Shown: in pieces, positions 43,526-54,070 of the stretch
Numbering within the stretch: position 1 is the first letter of the stretch
Layout of the letters: each line of letters begins with the position of its first letter
Assembly: GCA_009760885.1 (NCBI GenBank)
Contig: CM019693.1
Span: 42,681,433 to 42,745,432, forward strand
Direction of reading: 5' to 3'
DNA length: 64,000 bases
Source: Achatina immaculata
Lineage: Eukaryota > Mollusca > Gastropoda > Stylommatophora > Achatinidae
Position numbers and translations under genes: made by a program
The notes under the pieces: generated by a model
What the model was told of the DNA's origin: nothing
Databases searched by the model: none
The model's input: only the letters and a program-made list of their open reading frames with translations

Positions 43526-44114
43526 GTGCTTTTACTTCTACATGTTTTTCTCAACCCAGGACTACAACTACAGATTCTGTCCTGTACTCTAGTTTTACTA
43601 CATTTTCTCGTGCAACTCTACATTTTGTCTAGTGTACTCATTTACCCTGAACACTGAGAACTAGAAACTTCTAATCGTTTCTCAGCTTTTATTTCCACAG
43701 TTAATTGCGAGCTGTCATCATACAAACAGGGGAAAGTACTGCGACTAATCGTACTTTTCTTGGTTATGACCCTTCCACTATAGCGTATAATATTACACAA
43801 CCTGTGGTGTTACAAAATTATTTTAATGCAACTTTAAAGTTTCAATTCATAATTTTCGCGTGCTCTGGCTTGTATGAGTGAGGTCATGAATCATGTCTCG
43901 GCCAGTCATTTTCTGATCTCTGATTTCTCTGTTCTTAACTCTTCGAAAATAAAGTCTGTTCGTTCGTTCTGCGGGGGGGGGGGGGGGGGGGTGAACAAGG
44001 AGGGAGGGAAGGGGGAAGAGAGAGAATAATTCGCATGCGGACTCACTCATCTAAATTTGAGTAAGTACGCACGTAAATGTCTTTATCACTGTTATTATTA
44101 TTATTGTTAAGTGC
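43526..44114. other. 0.6 kb without a recognised gene, with a G19 run
   Basis: G19 at 43,973-43,991, followed by a purine-rich stretch. No coding frame recognised. Confidence 0.6.
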
Positions 44115-44345
44115 CGTGCCACGTGGCGTAGGCGATCATTTCTCTCCACAATTCCCTGTCTTCAGACTTGATTATGAGATCCGCCGGTGACTTTCTTCCT
44201 AGCCACACTGACAGCCCGTCCAGGAACTTCTCTCTCTGTCTTCCTCTGCCTTTTCCTCCCTCAGTTTTTCCACTTGCCATAGTGTGTTCCAGTTTTCCTC
44301 TTCTCAGGAAATGTCCTATAAATATCGATTGTCTGCCCCTTTTCT
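44115..44345 (-). pseudogene. 3' LINE fragment (C-terminal tail)
   Basis: The minus strand shows a run with KRQRKTERKFLDGLSVWLGR then SPADLIIKSEDRELWREMIA and ends ATWHGT. This is a common ending of RTE-type polyproteins (compare the tail at 31,940-32,000). Only the tail is present. Confidence 0.55.
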
Positions 44346-45699
44346 TTTTTTTTTAACTAGTATGCCTATTTTTGTATTAGTGTAACTGCTAACACCAAAC
44401 ATTAATCACGTGGTACTGTACTGTAGTATGGTGGTATATGTGTGTGGTGGCTAACTATCTTGAACTAGTGAACTATTCAAACATTATTACAGCGTCACTA
44501 TTTATAGAGCAGATTTACTTTACTGCTACACAAGTGACACAACAGACGTCACATTGTTATGCACCGTGTGACAACGACAACCCAGGACGACAAATACTAC
44601 ATTTCCGTACACGAACATGACCAGTTACACGTGATTAACTCACTCAAAACCACAGTTAACACTCAACATTCTGTAACAGAATAGCAATTCTGTTCAGAGA
44701 TTAATTGTGTAGCGCTAATAAATTGTGTTGCGTAGACTACGTCATTAGGAAGGCCCGTGTGCAAAAAGTCGTTAGAAAGGTCCGTGTGAAAAAGCCGGTC
44801 GTAAGCAGTCTATGTGTGGAAAGTTGAACTGGATGGACGTGTTGGGCGAACGAGAATGGGGTAGAGCGAGTCTTGTTGTCAGAATTAGTTTAGTTTGTTT
44901 TTTCTGTGTGGCTGCAGTCCTTGGTAAGCCTGTAAGTATGGTTTTTGGTATGAATAAATCATTGTAAGGTTTTCCTTGCCCATGTGGCGTAGATATTTCA
45001 CGCCGGGCATTTGTTGCTGTGAATTTCTGTAATAAATGTGTGTTGTCTGATGATAAACTACAACAAATCGGCTTTGTGGAAATTCTCATTGTTGACCAGT
45101 TTGTTTTGGTCGGAAGACTGCCAAGTTATGTTCAAGTTGTTGTATTGTACTCCACAAGAAGATTCAAATCAAACCAGTAGTCTCCTTGTAAGGGGAATCC
45201 TGTTTCAGTGGCGCCGAGAATACTGTTTTAATGAATCAAATTATCACAGGATTCAACAAGCACAAAATCACAACTGTTTAAATGATGAATTTCCCTTTGT
45301 TAAATGCGTGTTGCAATGGATGTAATGTGTAAATGATGGAACAATTAACATGAGGATATAAAAATGGTCCGGTCGATTAGCGTCACCATGGGACCCTCAC
45401 TACCATACAACATGCACAGTGAAAACTTCTAATAGTCTTCCAACATGGAATCACATTTTTGTCCTCAAAATGACAATCAACTACAACACTACATAAATAA
45501 CTTTACACTCTTGTGTCCCAAAAAGGATAATCACTAACAAAAACTACATTTCAACTAACAGAGGTACAGGCTCTCTCTATCTATCTCCATCTGTCCTAAC
45601 TGTTTTTAATCATGTCGTCCCCTTCGTCTCTACCCCTAGAGTCGTCTGCTTCTCCTTATCGTCTGCTAGTCCCTGTCGTCTGCTAGTTCAAGTGCCGCA
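44346..45699. other. 1.35 kb without a recognised gene
   Basis: Frames such as 45,038-45,325 (95 codons) have no recognisable domain. Confidence 0.5.
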
Positions 45700-45937
45700 C
45701 GGTGCTTTTTTCATTCCGCGCGACAACCAGAGAATCGGGTTTTCCCGATCACTCTGTACTTATTCTAATATACTGGGACATTTTGCTATAATTCGCTTTT
45801 TAATTCCAGCTTCTCTTAAGACCTCTTCATTAGTTTTCTTGGCTGTCCATGGTACCCTCAACATCCTTCTTATAAACCACATTTCCATGGCAATGGTTCG
45901 ATGTAACTCGGAATCTTGTTTCCATTGATATGTATCT
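45700..45937 (-). pseudogene. RTE-c copy 3: end of the polyprotein
   Basis: On the minus strand SMETRFRVTSNH then MEMWFIRRMLRVPWTAKKTN and EEVLREAGIKKRIIAKCPSI. Some residues between the first two blocks are missing, so a small deletion is present. Confidence 0.72.
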
Positions 45938-46002
45938 ATAGAAAGTATATTAACATATTAACATTATATATAACATTATATATAACATTATATATTAACA
46001 GC

Positions 46003-47395
46003 ATAGTGAAGGAATTCAATGCCTGTATCCTTCAGGCAGCTCGTTAAACCATTCCCAGAGGAGTTCGCAGGGACTATAAACCATACTGGTCTAGTAAGCT
46101 GGGAAAACTCCATGATGACGTGGAAGCAGCTCGAAAGCAAGCAGAAAATAGACCATGGCAAAAACACCACAATAATTACCAACATTCTAAGGCCAAATTT
46201 CAGACATCCAAGCTGCAAGCCAGACGGGAAAGTTGGAGAGAGAAAACAGAGTCCCTAAACTTTGAAAAGGATGGAAGGAAACTATGGAAACTAATCAAAC
46301 AGTTAAATGATGAGAGTACTGGAAGAAGTACAAAGATCACACTAATAGAGGATGGGAAAACTCTTACAGGTAAGCAGGTAGCAGATCACTTTGTTCGCAT
46401 GTTTGCACAGGACTGCAACATTGATATCCATCCAGAGAAAGAGCGTACAGTGCGCAATGACCCACAGAAAGAAGAGGAACAAGTCAGAAAAGTGGAGGTC
46501 ATGGATGCACCAATCACCCGCAGTGAGTTAGACCTAGCAGTTAGTAAACTGAAACCAAGGAAATCACCAGGACCAGATGGAGTGTCCAATGAAATGATCA
46601 AGAACCTGGGAATGGCAGCAATGGGAAAGCTGTTGGATATTTTCAATATGTACTGGAGCACAGGTAAGTTACCTCAAATCTGGAAGGAAGCAAGCATGGT
46701 ACCACTGCTAAAGCCAGGAAAAAACAGTGATACTACCTCCAGCTACAGGCCAATCAGTCTCACTAGCTGCCTATGCAAAACGATGGAACGCACCATTGAC
46801 CTGAGGCTAAAATGGTCTCTAGAAAGTGAAAACTTTCTCGTTCCACAACAAGCAGGATTTAGGCAGTACTACAGTACGGAAGATCAAGTGACCTATCTCT
46901 CTCAAGAGATTGAGGATGCATTCCAAGAGAAAAACTTTGTACTAATAGCGTGGTTAGACCTGAAGAAAGCCTTTGATCAAGTATGGAAAAAAGGTCTGCT
47001 GTGGAAACTAAGAAACTACAAAGTTAATGGAAGACTATAAAACTGGATAAAGTCCTTTTCACACAATAGAAGAGCAAGAGTAGTAATGTATGGACACAAA
47101 GGCCAGAAAGTACTTCTGCGACATGGCGTACCACAAGGAGGAGTCCTTTCACCTACACTATTCCTGGTATTCATTAATGACCTGGTCAAGGAACTTCCTC
47201 ATGGAATCAAAGCGGCACTGTATGCAGATGATCTGGTCATGTGGTGTACAGATGAATATGCGACAGTTGCTACACAGAGACTCCAAAGAACAGCAGACAT
47301 CTTGACATCATGGACAAACAAATGGTGTTTAAGTATCAACACAGAGAAATCAAGTACCACTCTGTTCACTCTCTCATCTAAATAGAAACCAGGTA
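46003..47395 (+). pseudogene. I-like element copy 2: reverse transcriptase
   Basis: Main frame 46,120-47,040 (306 codons) has AARKQAENRPWQ, VADHFVRMFAQDCNID, KSPGPDGVSNEM, RPISLTSCLCKTMERT, QAGFRQYYSTEDQV, motif A (AWLDLKKAFDQVW) and is closed by TAA at 47,038-47,040. The frame resumes with GVPQGGVLSPTLF (motif B) and LYADDLVMWCTDE (motif C intact) to a TAG at 47,383-47,385. A frameshift lies near 47,475. Confidence 0.85.
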
Positions 47396-48840
47396 AGATC
47401 TTTGTAAATGAAATATCCTTAAGGATGGACAACCAACCCACTTACTTAGGAGTGACTCTTGACTCAAAACTGACCTGCTTGGAAGCAACACATCAACAGT
47501 GCAGAAGCAAAAGCCAGAAGAAAACTAACCATATTAAGAAAATTGAGTGGAACTACATGGGGAGCTAGTGAAAGAATCCTCAAGAATGTATATCAGCAAA
47601 GTATTCTACCACATTTAGAATATGGCTCAACATCTTGGTGCACAGCATCAAACACTACGCTGCATAATCTAGATGAGTTCAAAATCAGTCACTGCGGATT
47701 ATCACAGGTGCCATGAGGTCCATACCAATAGTAGAAATGCAGAAAATAGTTGGTGTTCAAGCGCTAAAGGAACGTAGAGACACAAAGGTCATGACCTTTG
47801 GAGAGAAATTCCAGAGCTCTGTAAGCCATCCCCTGAAGGAGAGATTCAGTAACTTGGCACTAAGACGGCTTAAAAGAAGCAGCTTCATTCATCAGGCCAA
47901 GCGTATGCGTAAGCTGATACCTGACCTTCTAACTGTAGTGGCTCCATTATCATCTGTACCAGAGCATACATCATGGAAAGAAGCAGATTATACACAAATA
48001 ACTATTCAAACTGAAGTGAAAGGTATGCAGAATGGTGAGATGCAAAGCAGTCTTGTAAGATCAACAGCCACACTTAGTGTTCTAGATGACAAATATCCAT
48101 GTGACACCTAGATACGTGTGTATATAGACGGGTTTGCACACAATGCCATAAAGAATGGAGGGGCAGGAGCACATATTGAATATCCAAACAACACCATTGA
48201 CAAGATTTCCATACCTACTGGAAAATACTGCAACAACTATGATGCAGAAGTTAGGGCAATTATTGCTGCAGTTGAAAAACTATCAGACTCCAGAATTGAT
48301 ACATGTCCTGTAGTAATTCTCACAGATGCAAGATCAGTACTGGAAGCTCTTCAGTGCAACAAACTACCAGACCTTAAGGATGCCTTGTCAAAAATTGGCT
48401 TACAACATGGAGTCACTTTGTAATGGATTCCCTCCCACTGTGGGATACCAGGCAATGAGAAAGCTGACCATCTGGCCTAAGAGGGCATTGAAATGGAGCA
48501 ACCAGACATACCAATCACCTATAATCAGAAGAAAAGCATGATAAAAACCTACAGGAAGCCACAAACACCACCACATGATGACTATCACATGCTAAACAGA
48601 AAGGAACAAGTCACCATCTTCCGTCTCCGAACAGGACACACCCGACTCCGAAGTCATATGTATACAAAGTTTAAGGTTGGTACTACTAATCTATGTACAT
48701 GTGCCCAGGTGCCCCAAACTGTGGATCATATCCTCTAGAACTGCACCAGCTATGAGACACTGAGAAATAATTACTGGCCCAGTGAAACCGCTAAAGAAGA
48801 TAAGCTCTACGGTTCCATACATGAATTACAAAAGCGGTGA
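47396..48840 (+). pseudogene. I-like element copy 2: RNase H and tail
   Basis: Pieces 47,713-48,111, 48,118-48,423 and 48,493-48,738 hold the region up to LSVLDDKYPCDT, RNase H (YIDGFAHNAIKNGGAGAHIE, where the usual TDGS reads IDGF; DAEVRAI; LTDARSV) and the Cys/His tail (CTCAQVPQTVDHIL). TAG at 48,109-48,111 and TAA at 48,421-48,423 split them. Confidence 0.8.
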
Positions 48841-48902
48841 AATGTATCCAAGAGACAGGATTGCAGATATAGACAGACAATGCGAACGAAGAAGAAGAAG
48901 AC

Positions 48903-49567
48903 ATGTATCTGTTGCACAAGATGTGTCTCATTTTCTGGAATGGTGACTTGGCCTGATCACGTCTGCTTTTTATTTCATTGTGATATTTCCCATCAGTTGT
49001 TATAATCATTCCTAAGTACTTGAATCTATCAACTTGTTTCAGTTCTGTGCCATCGATGGTAATGCTACACTTTGGTAGTATTCTTTCCTTTGAGATGGCC
49101 ATGACTTCAGTCTTCTTTTTTACTCAGGCTGAGAACTTTACTTTTACTTCCACGAACTACGATGTCAAGAACAGCCTGTAGCCACCCTTCACTTTTACCA
49201 ATCAGAACTATGTCAATTGCATATCTTAAGTTGTTAAGGTTGTACCCGCCAACTGATATTTCCTCTCAATCTCTCTATATTTATCATTATGTTTTCGCTG
49301 TATAAGGAGAAGAGGTCAGGAGATAGAAGACATAATTGTCTCACTCCCAGTTTTACGTTTTGGAATGCTTCTGTTTGGTTCTAAACCTTCATTGCTGATT
49401 GCTGCCAGAATATGTTTTTCATTCGTTTCAGATCTTTCCCATTAATGCTGAAATCTTCCAGCATTCTTATAATTTCTGTGTGTCTCACTTTATCAAATGC
49501 TTTACAGTAGGCTATGAAGCATAAGCATAGGTCCGTCCTTACTTCTATTGATCTTTCCATCAGTGTT

Positions 49568-49629
<62 letters not shown>

Positions 49630-50460
49630 TACTTGTGCATTTTGTTTCGACGAAGCCACACTGTTCTTCAGCGATTTCTGATTTTATTTTGACTTTGACT
49701 CTTCTTATGATAGTACGAAGCAGGATTTTGATAACACGGCTCATAAGACCAATGGTTCGATGGTCTTCACATTCAAGAGCACCTTGTTTCTTTGGTAGGG
49801 CAATGAAAATTTATTGCCAACGGTCTGATGGGACATAGTTACTGTTATAGATGTCATTCAGCAATCTAGTAAATATTTCTAAGCCAAGACCTCCTAATGC
49901 TTCAAATTCTTCCTTTGTGATTTTATATGGTCTGTGTGCTTTGGTGTTCTTCATGTGTTTGATGGTTTCTTCCACTTCTACTTGTAATATGTGAGGCCCT
50001 TCATTAATATTTCGTATATTTATTTCGCTTCTATTTTCTTCATAGAGTTCCCTAATGCATTCGCGCCATCTTGCCATTATTTCATCTCTGTCCATTACTG
50101 TATGCCCCTCCTTTGACCTCAGGCAACCAGTCTTGTGGTATGTCCTTTTGTTTGTAAATTCCTTTATTTGTTTGTACATATCTCTTGTGTTTCCATGATG
50201 GTGTGTCTCTATTTCACTACATTTTTTTATTTAGCTACTCCTCTTAACTTTATTGCATTTATGTCTTATTTCTTTATTTATTTTGTCATATTCATCTTTA
50301 TCTTCCTTAAGACTTCTTCCCTGATCCATTAGTTGCAAAATTTCTTCTGTCATCCACCCATGTTTAGCGTGTCGTTTATTTGGAGATAGGATTTCGATAG
50401 ATGTTTGCTGAATAGAGTCTTTAAGAATATTCCATCATTGTACTGTCTTCATAACTGTAG
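48903..50460 (-). pseudogene. RTE-c copy 3: linker and reverse transcriptase
   Basis: On the minus strand: MTEEILQLMDQGRSLKEDKD, then 50,179-49,811 (YHKTGCLRSKEGHTVMDRDE, FEALGGLGLEIFTRLLNDIY), 49,744-49,502 (SRVIKILLRTIIRRVKV, EEQCGFVETK), then AYCKAFDKVRHTEIIRMLED (motif A), LGVRQLCLLSPDLFSLYSEN (motif B) and NNLRYAIDIVLIG (motif C, YADD changed to YAID). A (TA)n run at 49,571-49,624 sits within the coding sequence between the QCGF block and motif A. Confidence 0.8.
49571..49624. repeat. (TA)n microsatellite inside the RTE-c copy
   Basis: Twenty-seven TA units, replacing a few codons of the reverse transcriptase. Confidence 0.95.
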
Positions 50461-50541
50461 TATTCTAATTTTGTACTGATTAGTTTTGTGATTTCTTAAC
50501 GTGTACTCACGGAAAAAGTCAGTGTGGGCACTATATAGGTT

Positions 50542-51093
50542 AATAGACGTGTATGGTGCAGTTTTACAAAGCGGCAGAAAGTATGAGAGTAAGATGAGAA
50601 TGTATAAATGAAAAACATACAAGATCCAATATTTCGGCGTGCGCCTTTTTCGAGGATAACATACACAAACAAAACGACATTTAACTTATCTTAGTGGCGT
50701 CCTCCTCAATAGGAAACAACACAAGAATGCGCGTCCCTTTGATTAGGCATAGAGACCACAGGGGGCCACAAAGGAAACCAGACGAAGCCAATAGGAAATA
50801 GGATTCGGGGAAAAGGAGAGACGGAAGGACAATAGACACCTGTAGTGCAGATGTCGTTTGGGGGGGGGGGAGGAAGGAGAATCGGAGAGATAATGAAAGA
50901 AGAAGTAGGAACGAACAAAAGGTATCATAAACACACGTAGCACACTAGAGACGCAAATCTTAGTGGGGCGAGGGAAGCATGGAGATAATAAAACTGGTGA
51001 ATAGGACCAGACCCGGAGGGGCAAAGAGCATTTATAAGCCGCCAGAGAAGAAGAGAAGGTGGCGGTGGGAAGCTAGGAGAAAGAAACAAGAAA
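50542..51093 (-). repeat. left arm of the inverted repeat (Penelope-like terminal repeat)
   Basis: Begins AATAGACGTGTATGGTGCAG and ends GAAACAAGAAA. Contains ATATTTCGGCG and TCGAGGATAACATACACAAA, and a G9-10 run. Matches 51,541-52,065 as reverse complement with scattered changes and a few indels. Confidence 0.85.
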
Positions 51094-51133
51094 GTAGAGT
51101 GTAAATCGCAGAAAAAAGTGGAAACTAAAGAAA

Positions 51134-51460
51134 TTAAAGGAAGTTGAAGACATTGTTAATTCCAGCTGGGTGGAGACAGTCAGCCTGGAAAATAAGGTGC
51201 TGTTCCAAGACCTTCCGAGATCGTACATAAGCAGAACAAAATCGGATCGCACTAACAGAAATGTCCTGTTTTCTCCTGTGGTTGCTAAAGCAAAAACGTT
51301 TAGCCACAGGTGTCCAAACCCTCTTAGAAATGTCGTTAAGATGTTGGCGAAAACGATCTCAAATGCGTAAACCGGCCTCACCTATATACTTCATATCAGA
51401 ACGTTTGCACATAATAGCATAAATAACATTGCGTGAAGTGCAGGTGAAGCCCTTCTGAAC
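51134..51460 (-). pseudogene. Penelope-like GIY-YIG endonuclease domain
   Basis: The minus-strand frame shows GFTCTSRNVIYAIMCKRSDM then KYIGEAGLRI, a TGA, and DRFRQHLNDISKRV, TPVAKRF, then the ending EQHLIFQAD and GINNVFNFL with TAA at 51,134-51,136. These are the I-Y and Y-I-G strands, the conserved Arg (DRF), and the usual closing block of Penelope-like proteins. The nuclease would nick the target DNA. One internal stop and no upstream reverse transcriptase make it inactive. Confidence 0.8.
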
Positions 51461-51540
51461 TGATAACGTGAATTAGGGAAGGAGATCTGGTTAGCCGCGA
51501 CAACGTAGATGCAACACTTGCCCGTTTGTTTGACTGCTTT

Positions 51541-52065
51541 TTTTCTTGTTTCTTTCTCCTACCTTCCCACCGCCACCTTCTCTTCTTCTTTGGCCGATTA
51601 TAGATGTTCTTTGCCCCTTCGGGTCTGGTCCTATTCACCAGTTTTATTATCTCCCTGCTTCCCTCGCCCCATTACGATTTGCGTCTCTTGTGTGCTATGT
51701 GTGTTTTTGACACCTTTTGTTCGTTCCTAGTTCTTCTTTCATTATCTATCCGCTTCTCCTTCCTCCCCCCCAAACACCTGCACTACAGGTGTCTATTGTT
51801 CTTCCGTCTCTCCTTTTCCCCGCCTCCTATTTCCTATTGGCTTTTTTCTGGTTTCCTTTGTGGCACCCCTGTAGTCTCTATGCCTAGTCAGAAAGGACAT
51901 TGAGAAGGATGCCACTAAGATAAGTTATATGTCGTTTTGTTTGTGTATGTTATCCTCGAAAAAGCTCACGCCGAAATATTGGATCTTGTATGTTTTTCAT
52001 TAATACATCTCATCTCACTCTCATACTTTCTGCCGCTTTGAAAAACTGCACCATACACGTCTATT
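51541..52065 (+). repeat. right arm of the inverted repeat (Penelope-like terminal repeat)
   Basis: Reverse complement of the left arm; ends CCATACACGTCTATTT. Slightly shorter because of small deletions. Confidence 0.85.
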
Positions 52066-52484
52066 TATCGTTATTATTTGAACCAGTTTTATTGCAGTCG
52101 TCATCCTTGTTATCTATCACTATATAGGGTACTGTGCACGTGTTCTTGGGTGAGCTTAAATAAAAGTCTGCGGCCCCCCCCCCCCCCGGTTTAGCTGAGT
52201 ACTGAATAAGAGAAAAAGCGATTAGTGTGATTTCAGATTTCAGTGAAAGTCTAATGACAAAAAAAAAGAATAAGTGAAGTCAGTGTGGCATCTCCCATTA
52301 TCCCCCCCCCCCCCACACATAAAAAAAAGAAAAGCTTGACTCCAGTGCCAGCTTTGGGGCCATGATTGTCAGTCTAACAGCGTCTTTGCTTCCACTGTAA
52401 ACATAAAATTTAAGGACATGTTTCTGTCATTGTACCTACATATTTGTACTGTTTATTTCCTCGCTTAATGTGTTGCTACTGTTG
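52066..52484. other. spacer with C-run microsatellites
   Basis: C-runs at 52,174-52,187 and near 52,303-52,314; an A8 run at 52,260. No gene recognised. Confidence 0.6.
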
Positions 52485-53121
52485 AAGGTTGTGATAGATA
52501 TTAGGCACAACCTAAGTATCTAGGCACAACCTTCTACAGAACCAACACAGTAAGCGAGGAAATTAAAATCAGAGTACAGATAGGGAGTAAAATATACTTT
52601 ACCTTACCACACCTGTTAAACTCCAAAATCCTATCCCAAAACACAAAAATAGCAATCTACAAAACTATAATAAGATCAGCCGTCATGTATGGATCAGAAA
52701 CGTGGAGTACAACAAAGAAAGATGAACAATTGCAGATCTTTGAGAACAAGATCCTAAGAAGAATCTTTGGGCCGATAAAGGATACCAACAGTGGAGAATG
52801 GAGAGCTAGAAAGAACACTGAACTGAACAGCTTTTTAAAATCCCAACAAATTATAAATATCTTGAAACTGAACAGACTACGTTGGCTGGGGCATGTAGAA
52901 AGAATGGAAGAGAACAGACAAACGAAAATGATGAATGCACAAGAGATGAGGGAAACAAGACCAAGGGGTAGACCAAGACAGAGATGGAAAGACAACATAG
53001 AAGAGGATATGAAAGATATTGGTGTCACCAACTGGAGAGAGAAGATTGGGAATAGAGAGGAATGGAGGCGAACTTTATATGCAGCAAGGAGCCTTGATGG
53101 CTCGGAAATCTGAAGAAGAAG
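52485..53121 (+). mobile_element. LINE 3' fragment with (GAA)n end
   Basis: A 5'-truncated non-LTR fragment in plus orientation. It ends GAAGAAGAAG at 53,113-53,124. No flanking duplication was found by eye. Family differs from the others in this window by sequence. Confidence 0.72.
52510..53113 (+). pseudogene. LINE fragment: end of reverse transcriptase and C-terminal tail
   Basis: The plus frame includes KYLGTTFYRTN, RSAVMYGSETWSTTKKDEQL, FENKILRRIFGPIKD, LRWLGHVERMEENRQTKM and RGRPRQRWKDNIEEDM, and ends WRRTLYAARSLDGSEI. The last 142 codons (52,685-53,113) are open. This is the standard ending of endonuclease-reverse transcriptase LINE proteins. Confidence 0.75.
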
Positions 53122-53124
53122 AAG

Positions 53125-53439
53125 TTTCTATCACTGATCTCCATTGTATATTCCTCACATAACTAAACTGTATGCTCATCTTTGTATCTCCTTTTTACAA
53201 ATGATTATTAAACATTTGTGTACTGTTGTTACCGCCAGTGCCTTCAATCACTTCTGATATTGTAACAATTCATTATTTACTTGATTTTGCCCAAACAAAC
53301 ACGCTGGAGTACAACATAAAAGCTATTGTGTTCATAAAAATTAAGTAAATATAAGGGGGTAATTTTTAAAAAAATAAAATCGACATAATTTTTAATACTG
53401 GTAATTGTGAGTCATATCACTTCCCTAGGCGGTCCCTCT
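53125..53439. other. spacer without a recognised gene
   Basis: Nothing recognised. Confidence 0.5.
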
Positions 53440-53830
53440 GTAGGTAGATGCACATCTTATTCTGGTTCATTAGCGTCTTCATTTCTTTATAATATATACC
53501 TTAACTTCATTATCAAATGTGAACCCGTGCCTCTTTAAGCAGACAGAAGACGTGATAGGTGGCGCTAGACCAGGGTTGTAAAGGGCATGAGGAAGACGTT
53601 ACTAGCGCAGTTGTTATACTGGCTCCACCGTTATGGCTGCTACATGAGGAAGACGTTACTACCGCAGTTGTTATACTGGCTCCACCGTTATGGCTGCTGC
53701 ATGAGGAAGCACACTATCATGGTGCAGCAAAACTGTTTTCTGCCAGCACTTCTCTTCATTTTCTGTGAATTATTTCTATTCTCTCTAAGAATACAGTACA
53801 CTACACTGGTCACTGTTTGGTCTTGTTCCT
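53440..53830 (-). pseudogene. mariner-like transposase relic with a 57-bp duplication
   Basis: On the minus strand: WREW-like start, then KCWQKTVLLHHDSVLPHAAA (second catalytic Asp block), ITVEPV, RLPHALYNPGLAPP (third Asp position changed) and LKRHGFTFDNEVK. These are late blocks of a mariner transposase. The ITVEPV to LPH part (57 bp) is repeated in tandem at 53,588-53,643 and 53,645-53,701. The N-terminal half is not clear in 53,840-54,700. Confidence 0.6.
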
Positions 53831-53950
53831 GAAAATGCCACAGAATAGGACCCTTTTTAAGACTGTCAACCAGATTTTCTTGGCGAAAAAGCTGTTATTT
53901 AAAATATGTACTGGGTAAGACTTATGTGTCTTTGTTTTTTCGTTTTCTAG

Positions 53951-54070
53951 TTCACAGTGAAGGACTTAAGCATTGTTGTCGGTCATAAGCCACTCAAGAA
54001 TGTTCGGGTCATCTCCATAATGTTTCAGGAATTGGGTCGCACTTCCAGGAGCTGCCGCTTGTGCAGATCG
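53951..54070 (+). other. possible 120-nt exon on the plus strand
   Basis: A strong acceptor (TTTGTTTTTTCGTTTTCTAG) is followed by 40 open codons (KDLSIVVGHKPLKNV in the middle) and a donor (GTAAGC). No protein family recognised. On the other strand the same DNA has an open stretch (QFLKHYGDDPNILEWLM) that is equally unassigned, so this may be chance. Confidence 0.18.

Larger units (their letters stand above)
45938..48902 (+). mobile_element. I-like non-LTR element with RNase H, copy 2, 5' truncated
   Basis: Plus-strand relative of the element at 6.0-10.4 kb. Coding homology starts at about 46,003 in the linker after the endonuclease and ends with GAACGAAGAAGAAGAAG at 48,885-48,901. The first 65 bp (TATATTAACA repeats) are A/T-rich filler. 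An 8-bp target duplication flanks the insertion. Confidence 0.86.
45700..50460 (-). mobile_element. RTE-like element, family c, copy 3, split by an I-like insertion
   Basis: The minus strand reads from about 50,460 (linker before the reverse transcriptase) down to 48,903, is interrupted by the I-like copy at 45,938-48,902, and resumes at 45,937-45,700 with the end of the polyprotein. The break falls after RHILCNRY; the other side starts at SMETRFRV, the block that normally comes next. ATGTATCT is duplicated at 45,930-45,937 and 48,903-48,910. Confidence 0.82.
50542..52065 (-). mobile_element. Penelope-like element remnant with inverted terminal repeats
   Basis: A GIY-YIG endonuclease (51,134-51,460, minus strand) lies between two long inverted repeats, 50,542-51,093 and 51,541-52,065. 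Penelope-like elements carry a reverse transcriptase and a C-terminal GIY-YIG nuclease and often have such terminal repeats in direct or inverted order. Here the reverse transcriptase is gone. A possible 11-bp flank repeat CACTATATAGG is seen at 50,529-50,539 and 52,119-52,129, but the right copy is 54 bp beyond the arm. Confidence 0.8.

Noticed and set aside
50542..52065. Hammerhead ribozyme in the Penelope-like arms
   Set aside because: No CTGATGA core with a matching GAAA was found by eye on either strand; a covariance-model search would be needed to exclude it fully.
53559..53832. Plus-strand repeat protein (YWLHRYGC repeats)
   Set aside because: It arises from a 57-bp duplication inside a minus-strand mariner relic.
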